Origin: Gemmatimonadota bacterium | GTDB lineage: Bacteria; Gemmatimonadota; Gemmatimonadetes; Gemmatimonadales; GWC2-71-9 | Direction of reading: 5' to 3' | Assembly: GCA_025350665.1 (NCBI GenBank) | Contig: JANXXJ010000165.1 | Coordinates: forward strand, 1 to 34,196 | DNA length: 34,196 nt | Part shown: positions 15,115-23,400 of the stretch, in pieces | Numbering within the stretch: position 1 is the first letter of the stretch | Layout of the letters: each line of letters starts with the position of its first letter | Notes under the pieces: model-generated | Told to the model about the DNA's origin: nothing | Seen by the model: the letters and a program-made list of their open reading frames with translations, nothing else | Databases searched by the model: none | Translations under genes and position numbers: made by a program

Positions 15115-16323
15115 CTACCGAAGCAGGGATTCCGGATCGATGCCGCGGGTGAGCGCGATCCGGACGACCGTCTGGCCAATCTTGTTGTTCGGCGTTGAGG
15201 CGCCTGCGGTCAAACCGATCGCTCTCACCTCACCGAGCCAATCGGGGGTGGTGCTTTCCTGCTTCGAGCCGACCGGCTGGTGCCGAATGGTGCCCGCGTC
15301 CGGGTCGATGCAGTCGGCATCTTCAATGTGGAAGGTCAGAACCCCGCGACGCTGGCAGAGGGCCGCGAGGTGGCAGGTATTGCTCGAGTTGTAGCCCCCA
15401 ACGACGACCATAACGTCCGGCGGGTCCTCCAGCAGATGGACCACGGCGTCCTGCCGTTCCTGCGTCGCGGAACATATGGTGTCGAACGTTCGGACGTGTT
15501 CCGCTTCGTGGGCCGCGCCATATCGCCGGATCATGGTCTGCCGAAATTCTTCGGCGATCGCCAGCGACTCGCTCGACAGCATCGTGGTCTGATTGGCAAT
15601 TCCGACGCGAAGCAGGTCCTGGGCGAAGTCGAACGGCTCAGAGGTCCGGTTGGCGAAGCGCCGGGTGAGCGCCGCCGCATCCCCCCCATGTTCGATGAAT
15701 TCGCAGACCTCGCGCGCTTCGGCCATATCGAATACGACGAGGTATCGGCCCCCGGGATACTTGTTGACCTGACTGGCCGTTGCCTTGGTTTCTTCGTGAG
15801 CGAATTTGCCGTGAATGACCGCCGTGAAGCCGTCCCGGGCATAGCTCTCGACCCGTTTCCACACGCTGAGTACCGACCCGCATGTGGTATCCACCAGGAC
15901 GCAGCCCTTGGCCCTGAGGCTGGCGAAGTCCTGCACCGTGACGCCAAATGCCGGCAGGATCACCACGTTCGCCGCGGTGATCGGAGAGAAATCGAAACGG
16001 CCGTCGGGGTCACGGTGAAGGAACCGGATGCCCATCGACCGCAACTTCTGATTGACATGAGGATTGTGAATGATCTCGCCGACGAGGACGAGGTCCCGGT
16101 CGGGGAATTTCGACCGGGCCTCGTAGGCGTACTCGACGGCCCGGTCCACTCCGTAGCAAAACCCGAACTCCCGAGCGAGCCTGAACACCAGCGGACCAGC
16201 GGCCAGGCGGTACCCGTTGGCCTTGAAGCCTTCGATCAGTACGCTGTGATAGTCGGCGGAGAGAATGCCTTCGATTTCCCCCCGAAGGCCGAACCCTTTG
16301 CGGAAGTACGTTGGTTCCGTCAC
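15115..16323 (-). CDS. ispH: 4-hydroxy-3-methylbut-2-enyl diphosphate reductase (IspH/LytB)
   Basis: Last enzyme of the MEP isoprenoid pathway: converts HMBPP to IPP and DMAPP using an iron-sulfur cluster. The protein has 402 aa, the long form seen in cyanobacteria, plants and several other phyla. Cluster cysteines lie in REFGFCYGVDRAVEYA (Cys56), VDTTCGSVLSVW (Cys148) and FDTICSATQERQDAV (Cys284). The HGKFAHEET segment (about 171-179) carries the catalytic His/Glu, and VGGYNSSNTCHLA is the substrate-binding SxN loop. Start is GTG 16323, forming GTGA with the stop of the upstream lipoprotein gene, so translation is coupled. The track extension to 16722 lies over that gene. The pairing with a lipoprotein of unknown role is unusual for this housekeeping enzyme. 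Confidence 0.96.
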   Translation of the reverse strand: MTEPTYFRKGFGLRGEIEGILSADYHSVLIEGFKANGYRLAAGPLVFRLAREFGFCYGVDRAVEYAYEARSKFPDRDLVLVGEIIHNPHVNQKLRSMGIRFLHRDPDGRFDFSPITAANVVILPAFGVTVQDFASLRAKGCVLVDTTCGSVLSVWKRVESYARDGFTAVIHGKFAHEETKATASQVNKYPGGRYLVVFDMAEAREVCEFIEHGGDAAALTRRFANRTSEPFDFAQDLLRVGIANQTTMLSSESLAIAEEFRQTMIRRYGAAHEAEHVRTFDTICSATQERQDAVVHLLEDPPDVMVVVGGYNSSNTCHLAALCQRRGVLTFHIEDADCIDPDAGTIRHQPVGSKQESTTPDWLGEVRAIGLTAGASTPNNKIGQTVVRIALTRGIDPESLLR

Positions 16324-16865
16324 TTGACGGCGGGCCGCGGGGGCGGCGCGGGTGCCGGCCGGACAACTCGGCCACATGGACCCTGGGCCGAGACGATCCT
16401 GAGACGGGTGAACTTGCCGCCGATTCGAACCGTGTCCGGGCCGTCGGCCCGCTTGAGCCGGAGGTCGAGCGTGCCGGTGACCGTGCCATCGGCAAGGCCG
16501 GTCACATTGATGAGCCCAGAGGTGGCCTCGTAACCGCGGAGGGCCGAGTCGGTCGCCACGCGGAGGGCGGCATATCCAAGCGGGCGCCAGTTCGCCTGGA
16601 CCGCGGCGGATACGACCGGATACTGGGCAACCCGGACCGAGTCCTGCGCGATAACGGTGAAGCCAACTCCGGTGTCGTGGCGAGTGGCGAGCACCTCGAG
16701 GAGAGAGTCGGTGCGGCACCACAAGGCTGCCGCCGGGGCGGCAAATCGGCCCTTGGCAGACCCTGCCCAGGCGACCGCGACCGTGCCCGCCACGTCAGCG
16801 GCAACCTGAGCGGGTTTCCGGCAGGTCAGCGGAAACAGGGCGAGTCCAAGAAAAAGCCGACGCAT
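16320..16865 (-). CDS. Putative lipoprotein of unknown function
   Basis: A 181-aa protein not assigned to a family. The N-terminus MRRLFLGLALFPLTCRKPA is a hydrophobic signal with a plausible lipobox Cys at residue 15. The mature part alternates short beta segments and ends in a Pro/Ala tail (RPAPAPPPRPAVK). SGLINVTGLADGTVTGTLDLRLKRADG looks like a beta hairpin of a lipid- or surface-exposed domain. I chose ATG 16865 because the signal begins there; the track start 16997 overlaps the PAS-Fis gene. No Shine-Dalgarno is visible. The stop overlaps the ispH start (GTGA), and the PAS-Fis gene ends 65 bases upstream, so the three may form one transcript. Confidence 0.7.
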   Translation of the reverse strand: MRRLFLGLALFPLTCRKPAQVAADVAGTVAVAWAGSAKGRFAAPAAALWCRTDSLLEVLATRHDTGVGFTVIAQDSVRVAQYPVVSAAVQANWRPLGYAALRVATDSALRGYEATSGLINVTGLADGTVTGTLDLRLKRADGPDTVRIGGKFTRLRIVSAQGPCGRVVRPAPAPPPRPAVK

Positions 16866-16930
16866 GGTCGGCAGGAAGGTAGGTCGAACGGTCGAGGGCC
16901 GAAAGCCGCCGGCACCGAGTGGCGCCGGCG

Positions 16931-17377
16931 TCAGGACGCCTGGGCCCACTTGCTCCGGCCGTCGCGGTGAAGGCCGTACGCCCGAAGCCGCCGCCACAGC
17001 GTCGTGCGACTGATCCCGAGACTCTTTGCCGTCTCGGCCAACTTCCAGGCATTGGCATCGAGGGATCGAACGATGGCTTCCTTTTCTCGTTCGGCGAGAG
17101 TCTTGGGGCCGGCATTGCCGGGGAGGAACATCGCCTCGCCGAGATCGATGGACCCGACCTTGAGCGGTTTGAGTCTGCCACCCAACTCGGCGAGCTGCGG
17201 CATCAACTCGCGAGAAGTCTGGGACATGTCGAGGCCGAGGTCGCGGGCCTGATGATTGGCGTACAGGACCTTGCCCTGCGGGTCAAATACCACGACGCCC
17301 TCCGAGAAGGCGTCAAGAAGCGTTTTGGCCAGCGGTGAAAAGACCGACGGCAGCGGAGCGGGAGTCGGGTTGGTCAT
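16931..17377 (-). CDS. PAS-like sensor fused to Fis-type helix-turn-helix (no AAA+ domain)
   Basis: A 148-aa soluble regulator. Residues about 17-70 look like a PAS fold: LLDAFSEGVVVFDPQGKVLYANHQARDLG. Residues about 92-135 form a Fis/HTH_8 domain: EREKEAIVRSLDANAWKLAETAKSLGISRTTLWRRLRAYG, the DNA-binding end of NtrC-type activators. The central sigma54-activating ATPase is absent, so it must act as a simple binding protein. The gene begins at ATG 17377, divergent from tetR across a 294-base spacer that holds two TetR-type operators. A TTGACA hexamer (minus strand, 17433-17428) lies upstream, but its -10 partner is poor. It precedes the lipoprotein and ispH genes on the same strand. Confidence 0.83.
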   Translation of the reverse strand: MTNPTPAPLPSVFSPLAKTLLDAFSEGVVVFDPQGKVLYANHQARDLGLDMSQTSRELMPQLAELGGRLKPLKVGSIDLGEAMFLPGNAGPKTLAEREKEAIVRSLDANAWKLAETAKSLGISRTTLWRRLRAYGLHRDGRSKWAQAS

Positions 17378-17453
17378 TTAGCCAGTTACGGTCGGACGTT
17401 CCAAAAGGTTTCGCTTTCGGGCTGCGTTGTCAATGACCCTGCGATTCATTTTG

Positions 17454-17473
17454 TTGACCAACCGGTCGGTCGA
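17454..17473. promoter_or_regulatory. Distal TetR-type operator copy
   Basis: TTGACCAACCGGTCGGTCGA. The inner 16 bp are a near-perfect palindrome (one mismatched pair) and 16 of the first 18 bases match the site in the tetR promoter. Its TTGACC could also act as a plus-strand -35, with GATAAC (17478-17483) 18 bp away. The site lies 77-96 bp before the PAS-Fis start codon, so it could repress that gene or cooperate with the proximal site. Confidence 0.65.
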
Positions 17474-17637
17474 TTTTGATAACACGTAGTGATTGATAGT
17501 CTTACGCTAGTGATACAGCAATGTTGATGGTGGGGACTGGACCCCAATAACCAGGACCTCGGACGACCCTTCCCATGGCAACGAATCATCCCCCATCTTC
17601 GTAATGGGAAACTCGTCGCTCTCTTGGCTGCTTATAC

Positions 17638-17666
17638 TTGACCGACCGATCGGTCATTGATATAGT
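17638..17666 (+). promoter_or_regulatory. tetR promoter with operator in the -35/-10 spacer
   Basis: TTGACC (17638-17643) and TATAGT (17661-17666) are separated by exactly 17 bp; each matches 5 of 6 consensus bases. The spacer contains the perfect 12-bp palindrome GACCGATCGGTC (17644-17655), extended to the same 18-bp pattern as the distal site. A repressor bound here would block RNA polymerase. The tetR ATG begins 5 nt after the -10, so the transcript is leaderless or nearly so. The rest of the 294-base spacer holds no credible gene. Confidence 0.82.
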
Positions 17667-17671
17667 GTTAA

Positions 17672-18196
17672 ATGCGAACATCACCAGCATTGGAGGGGAT
17701 CCTCCTGTCGTCGGTCGGCTTGGTAAGGGACAGGGGCTTCGAAGGCTGGTCAATCGAGCGGGTGGCGAATGGCGCCCATTGCGCGAAGGCTTTGGTCTTT
17801 CACCACTACCGGAACCGACCCGGTCTGTTGCGCGCGACCGGCGTTCGGATCGCCGGCATGAGACTCGCGCGACGGCGGGGCGCGCTGGCCGGAGGCGGTA
17901 CAGATGCCCTCGACCGATTGTGGCAGACTATGGTGGAGGACGTCGAAACAGGGCTTACCAAGGCAACCTTCGGCCTGGCCGCTCACCACTACCCGACCCG
18001 ACGGCCAGAAGATCCGGCTCTGCTCCACGGGGCTATCGCGACGGCCCTGGACGTGCCGACCGACGCGTTGGCTGAGCCGCTCGCCGTGATGGCGATGCTG
18101 GACGGCCTCGAATTCCAGATGCTGCAGGCGGTCGAACCCGCCAGGGTTCGGCCATCGTTCGACCGCCTGTGGATCACCCTGATCGAATCGGTCTGA
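17672..18196 (+). CDS. TetR-family transcriptional repressor of the efflux operon
   Basis: A 174-aa regulator. The N-terminal helix-turn-helix (about 8-55) reads SSVGLVRDRGFEGWSIERVANGAHCAKALVFHHYRNRPGLL, matching the TetR pattern with a YHHF-like end to the recognition helix. The C-terminal two thirds is helical and would hold the ligand pocket. It starts almost directly at helix 1, consistent with an ATG placed at the transcription start. An operator matching TetR-type palindromes lies in its own promoter, so autoregulation is likely. Three efflux genes follow after 40 bases without a clear terminator or promoter, which makes them its probable targets. The inducing compound cannot be inferred. 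Confidence 0.9.
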   Translation: MRTSPALEGILLSSVGLVRDRGFEGWSIERVANGAHCAKALVFHHYRNRPGLLRATGVRIAGMRLARRRGALAGGGTDALDRLWQTMVEDVETGLTKATFGLAAHHYPTRRPEDPALLHGAIATALDVPTDALAEPLAVMAMLDGLEFQMLQAVEPARVRPSFDRLWITLIESV

Positions 18197-18236
18197 CGCC
18201 GGCACTCAGCCGGCCCGAAAGCAGGCTAATGTTCCG

Positions 18237-19448
18237 ATGGTGAAGCATCTTCTCATCGTGGGCCTCATTGGGCTGATCGCGGCCCGGCCCGGCGTCGCGC
18301 AGCCCAGGCCCGTGACCCGCGCGGAGGCGTTGGCGTCGGCACTCGCGTCAGGCCCCAGACTCGCCGTGGCCCGGGCGGATTCCGGCGCAGCGGCGGCCGG
18401 CCTCGCCTTGGCCCGCGAGTTCGCCAATCCGGTCATCGGGTTCCAGTACACTGAAGACACACCTCGCCATCACTATTCCTTCGACCTTCCGCTCGACTTC
18501 CCCTGGCAGAGATCGGCCCGGGTAGGATCGGCGCGCGCGGCCCGCGATGCCGCCCTCCATCGGTACGCCTTCGAACGGGCGTCGATCGCGTACGACGTCG
18601 ACACCACCTACACCCGCGCGCTGGCCGGCGCGGCGCGAGCCGGTCTATCGGCCCGGTCGGCCCGGGATGCCGACAGCTTGCTGACGCTCGCGCGGCTTCG
18701 GCGCGATGCCGGTGACGCTAGCGAACTCGACGTCCAGCTCGCGCTGGTGAGCGCGGGACAACTCGCCAACGTCGCGGCCGCCGACTCATCGGATGCCACC
18801 ACCGCGCTGCTTGCGGTTCAGGCAGCGATGGGTCTGCCATCGGGCACTCCTGCCATTGCGCTCGCCGATACCCTCGACGCCGGCAGCCCGCCCACCACGG
18901 TGTCAGGGGATACGCCCCTTCTCGTCCGGGCCGCCGAGGCGCAGGCCCAATCTGCGGAACGAACCCTGAGCTTCGAGCGCCGGAGCCTCTTCACCGCTCC
19001 CGCGCTGTCGCTGGGCTACGACTCTCATGACCCCTCCGGCACCGGCGGCAAGGTGTTACCGATGATTGGTTTGGGTCTCCAGGTCCCGCTGTTCAACCAG
19101 AACCGAGGCGCTATCCGGCTCGCAACCGCCGAGCGCGATCGAGCGCAGGCGGAACTGGCCATGGCCCGAATCGAGGCCGGCCTCGCGCGGTCCCGGACCG
19201 AACGCGGGCTCGCGGTGGCGCAGGAACGGCTTGCCCGCAGCAGCCGGCTGGTGGGCGCGGCCGACCGGATCGCAGCGCTCTCGCTGCTGGCCTATCGGGA
19301 AGGGGCCGCCGCCCTGCCGGCGGTACTCGAAGCGCAGCGAACCGCGCGCGAGGCCTTGATCCAGTATTTCGAGGACGTCACCGCCGTACGAAATGCGGTG
19401 GGTCTGCTCCATCTGCTCACGCTGACCGAAGGGCGTTCCGACCGATGA
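18237..19448 (+). CDS. TolC/CzcC-type outer membrane efflux protein
   Basis: A 403-aa outer membrane factor that would form the exit duct of the tripartite pump. A signal peptide (MVKHLLIVGLIGLIAARPGVAQ) is followed by two similar halves of long amphipathic helices rich in Ala, Arg and Glu. Typical sequences are TRAEALASALASGPRLAVARAD, NPVIGFQYTED and VLPMIGLGLQVPLFNQNRGAI; the last is the hallmark second-half motif of the OEP family. It is shorter than E. coli TolC, as is usual for the CzcC/CusC branch. There is no lipobox. The upstream AGG-containing GCAGG is 11 nt from the ATG, so the ribosome-binding site is weak. The stop overlaps the next start by 4 bp (ATGA). Confidence 0.92.
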   Translation: MVKHLLIVGLIGLIAARPGVAQPRPVTRAEALASALASGPRLAVARADSGAAAAGLALAREFANPVIGFQYTEDTPRHHYSFDLPLDFPWQRSARVGSARAARDAALHRYAFERASIAYDVDTTYTRALAGAARAGLSARSARDADSLLTLARLRRDAGDASELDVQLALVSAGQLANVAAADSSDATTALLAVQAAMGLPSGTPAIALADTLDAGSPPTTVSGDTPLLVRAAEAQAQSAERTLSFERRSLFTAPALSLGYDSHDPSGTGGKVLPMIGLGLQVPLFNQNRGAIRLATAERDRAQAELAMARIEAGLARSRTERGLAVAQERLARSSRLVGAADRIAALSLLAYREGAAALPAVLEAQRTAREALIQYFEDVTAVRNAVGLLHLLTLTEGRSDR

Positions 19449-20485
19449 AACGCTTCGCCATCGCCGCCATGCTCCTGAGTGCCGCATGCGCCAGGAAAGA
19501 GGGCGCCCCCGCCGACGAGCACGTCCCGAGCGCCGTGACAGCCTCCGTGGAGACGGCGGGCTCCGTCACCTTCGATGAAATCGTGGATGCGGTCGGCGTC
19601 GTGGTCGCCCGGCCGGGCCACGTGGCCGTGCTCGCGGCCCCGGCGGCCACCCGGGTGGCCAAGGTGTTCGTAGCCGCCGGCGCGATGGTGAAGGTGGGTG
19701 ATCCGCTGATCGAGTTCGAACAGGCGCCGTTCGAGGCCGCGGCCCAAAGTGCCGAGGCGGCGCTCGCCGCGGCGGAAAGGACGCTGGCTCGAGCTACCCG
19801 CTTGGCAGAGGTCGGGGTTCTCCCCCGGAAGGAGGCCGACGTCGCGGCGTCCGAATTGGCGGCCGCACGGTCGGCGGCACTGATGGCCAGACGGGCCCGG
19901 GAACTATCCATACTGCATGCCCCGATCGCAGGCGCCGTCACCCGGATCAGCGCCATGCTGGGCGCGAGCGTCGACCCGTCAGTCCCGCTGGTCGAAGTGA
20001 CCGACTCGCGAGCGCTCGACGTGGTCCTGACGGTATCGCCAACGGATGCCGCACGAATCCGTCCCGGCCAGACCGTGACTCTGTTTGCGGGCACGTCGGC
20101 CTCGGAAGCCGCGCTAGGCGGCGGCCAGGTGGCGGACGTCGCCGCCATGGTTGACAGCGCGAGCGGTGGGGTGGCAATCAGAGTGACGATGGCCACGCCG
20201 ACGCGGCCCGTGCGGGTGGCCGAGCCGATGTTCGGCCGCATCGGGGTCGCGAAGCACGCGAATGCCGTGGTGGTACCACTCGAGGCCCTGGTACCCACCG
20301 GTGAGGGGTTCCAGGTATTCATCGTCGATGCTGCGGGTGTGGCGCACGCGACGCCGGTGACGATCGGTGGCCGATCCGACAAGATGGCCTGGATCACCGA
20401 TGGCCTCAAAGCCGGGGATCGTGTCGTCACCCGCGGGGCCTACGGCATCAACGACAGCAGCAAGGTCCTGACGGGGAAACCGTGA
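19445..20485 (+). CDS. RND efflux periplasmic adaptor (membrane fusion) lipoprotein
   Basis: A 346-aa HlyD/AcrA-type adaptor linking pump and outer membrane duct. The N-terminus MKRFAIAAMLLSAACARKE has a lipobox (SAAC). The split lipoyl domain is visible as VLAAPAATRVAKVFVAAGAMVKVGDPLIEFE and, after a short coiled coil (about 95-155), LSILHAPIAGAVTRISAMLGASVDPSVPLVEV. The beta-barrel and membrane-proximal domains follow (AMVDSASGGVAIRVTM, AVVVPLEALVPTGEGFQVFIVD, GLKAGDRVVTRGAYGI). No His/Met-rich metal site is seen at the N-terminus. It overlaps both neighbours by 4 bp (ATGA and GTGA), so the pump components are made together. Confidence 0.94.
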   Translation: MKRFAIAAMLLSAACARKEGAPADEHVPSAVTASVETAGSVTFDEIVDAVGVVVARPGHVAVLAAPAATRVAKVFVAAGAMVKVGDPLIEFEQAPFEAAAQSAEAALAAAERTLARATRLAEVGVLPRKEADVAASELAAARSAALMARRARELSILHAPIAGAVTRISAMLGASVDPSVPLVEVTDSRALDVVLTVSPTDAARIRPGQTVTLFAGTSASEAALGGGQVADVAAMVDSASGGVAIRVTMATPTRPVRVAEPMFGRIGVAKHANAVVVPLEALVPTGEGFQVFIVDAAGVAHATPVTIGGRSDKMAWITDGLKAGDRVVTRGAYGINDSSKVLTGKP

Positions 20486-23400
20486 CCGGCGCTCCGACCA
20501 AACCCGGTCCTCGGGCCCTCTTCGACGTTCTAGCCTCCCAGCGGCGGTTCATTTACCTCGCGGTGGCGCTGCTGACGGCGGCCGGCATCTGGTCGGCAAC
20601 GCAGCTTCCCAGCGCGATCTATCCGGAGCTGACCTTTCCTCGGATCACCATCGTGGCCCAGGGCTCGAGCCTGGGGGCGCGGCAAGTGGTATTCGCGATG
20701 ACCCGCCCGATCGAAGAAGCGGTCAGCATCGTGCCGGGCGTGGTACGGGTGAAGACCCGTTCGATCCGGGGCGCGAGCGAGGTCAACATCACACTGGCGG
20801 AGAACACCGACATCGATCGGGCGCTGCAATTGGTCCGGACTCGTGTCGAACAGATCCGGGGTGACCTGCCTGCCGGGCTCGAGATCGAGATCGAGCGGCT
20901 GACGCCCAGCCTGTTCCCGATTCTCTCCTACAACCTCGAGGGCGGCGACGCGGCGGCGCTCTACGATATCGCCCGCTATCAGATCAAGCCGATTCTTTCC
21001 CGGATTCCGGGGGTTGGCCGAGTGGACGTCCTGGGCACGGATATCCGGGAGATTGAGGTGGTGGCGGATCCGTCGCGGCTGGCGGCCGCGGGCCTCACCT
21101 ACGATGGCCTGGCCAAGGCGATCCGCGAGGGTATCGCGGTGGACGCGGTCGGCCGGGTGGCGCGGGACTACAAACAATACCTGGTGGTCTCGGCGCAGGA
21201 GGCCCACTCGGCCGAGGACGTCGGCAACGTGGTCGTCAAGGGAACGCTCCGAGTTCGCGACGTGGCAACGGTGGTGCCCGGGACCGAAGATCACGTCCGG
21301 ATCGTGGCCGGGGACGGACGGCCGGCGGCGCTGATCACCGTCACGCGACAGATCGGCGGGAACACGGTCGCCGTGAGCGACAGCGTGGCGCAAGCCGCCG
21401 CTGCGATGGCGAAGACCTTGCCGGCCGGCGTCCGACTCAAGCCGGTCTACGACCAGGCGGCGCTGGTGCGGGACGCGGTGACGTCGGTGCGCGACGCGAT
21501 TCTGATCGGCGCCGGTCTCGCCATTCTGATCTTGCTGCTGTTCCTCCGCCACATCCGGATCACCGTCATCAGCGCGGCCGCCATCCCGCTCACGCTGGCG
21601 ATCACGGTGTTCATGATGCAGCTCCTCGGCCAGACTTTCAACCTCATGACCCTCGGCGCCATGGCGATCGCGATCGGCCTGGTGATCGACGATGCGGTGG
21701 TGATCACCGAGAACATCGTGCGCCAGATCCGCCTTACGGGCGACCGGACCTCGGCGATCCGGCATGCGGTGCAGGAACTGCTCTGGCCGGTGACGTCGAG
21801 CACGGTGACGACAGTCGTGGTCTTCCTTCCGCTGGGTCTGCTCGAAGGGGTCGTGGGTCAGTTCTTCGCGGCCCTCTCGCTCACGCTCACGATCAGCGTC
21901 CTGGTATCGCTGCTGCTGGCGGTTACCATCATCCCCCTGCTGGCGGATCAATTCCTCACGGCGGCGGACGCCGAGCACGATCAAAACACCGCGCCGCGCG
22001 GATTGCTGGCCCGGCTCGGCGCGGCGATCGACGCCCTCTCGGACCGGTATGAGCGGGCGCTCGGCGCCATGCTGCATCGGGGCGGGCTGATGATCCTGGC
22101 GGCCATCGTGCTGGTCGCGGCGGGCATCGGCGCCTACCGGCTCGTGGGCACCGGATTTCTGCCGGAGATGGACGAGGGATCGTTCATCCTTGACTACTGG
22201 ACCCCCGGCGGCACGGCACTGGCGGAAACCGACCGGCAGCTCCATGTGATCGAGAAGATCCTGGCCGAAACGCCGGAGATCTCCGCCACGTCCCGAAGGA
22301 CGGGCGCGGAACTAGGGTTGTTCGCAACGGAGCAGAACCGGGGCGACATCGCGGTCCGGCTGGCCGCGCCCTCGAAGCGGGAGCGATCGAGCGTCGAGAT
22401 CGTCGACGAGGTTCGGAAGAAAGTTCAGGCGGCCGTTCCGCGAGTTCGGGCCGAGTTCGTCCAGATCCTGTCCGACGTGCTGGACGATCTGTCGGGGTCC
22501 GCCCGGCCGGTCGAGATCAAACTATTCGGGTCGGACCTGGCGACGCTCGAGCGTTACGCCGACTCCCTGGCGCCCAAGGTGGCGAAGGTCGAGGGGCTCG
22601 AAGACTTCTTCGGCGGGATCGCGCAACCGAGCGCCGAGATGGCGATGAAAGTGCGTGGACCGGCCGCCGCCCGGCTCGGGCTGTCGGCCCAGGACGTGAG
22701 TGGCGCCGTGAGTGGCGCGCTCCTCGGCGTGGCGGCCGGGGAGATCCGGCTGGATGATCGGTCCATCGGCGTCCGGGTCCGGGCGCCCGACGCCGTTCGC
22801 CTCAACGCCGAACGGCTCGGCGCGCTGCCGGTGTTTGCCTCGGCGACCGGACGAGCCGCACCGCTGGGGGCGCTGGCCGATTTCAGCACGGCCGACGTCC
22901 GGAGCGAACACCTGCGGGAAAATCAGCAGCAGATGCTCGCGATCACGGCTGGCGTCGAACACCGGCCGCTCGGTGACGTGATGGCCGAAGTCAAGGAAAT
23001 TCTGCAGGCCAACCCGGCGCCTCCCGGAGTACGGGTCGACCTGGGCGGCCGCTATGCGAGTCAGCAGAAGGCATTCCGGGCGCTGATGCTGGTGCTCGGC
23101 CTGGCGGCGGTGAGCGTCATGGCCGTCATGGTGATCCAGTTCCGGTCCTTCGCCGAGCCCCTGGTGGTGCTCCTCGCGGCGCCGCTCTCGTTCGTGGGGG
23201 CGCTGGGCTTGCTGCTCGTGACCGGCACACCGCTCAACGTCTCGAGTTTCATGGGACTGATCCTCCTGATCGGCCTGATCGTCAAGAACGGCATCATCCT
23301 GCTCGATTTCACCCGGCGCCGGATGGAGGAGGACGGAGTGGACCTCGAAACCGGGATTCGTGATGCCGCCCGAGTCCGGCTCCGGCCGATCATGATGACA

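Noticed and set aside
17521-17550. 9-codon leader peptide (ATG TTG ATG ... TAA) in the tetR upstream spacer
   Set aside because: No ribosome-binding site, no attenuator structure after it, and it lies upstream of the mapped-looking tetR promoter.
20530-22245. 571-aa minus-strand ORF within the RND pump gene
   Set aside because: Shadow of the pump; composition is Arg/His/Asp-rich with no hydrophobic or domain pattern.
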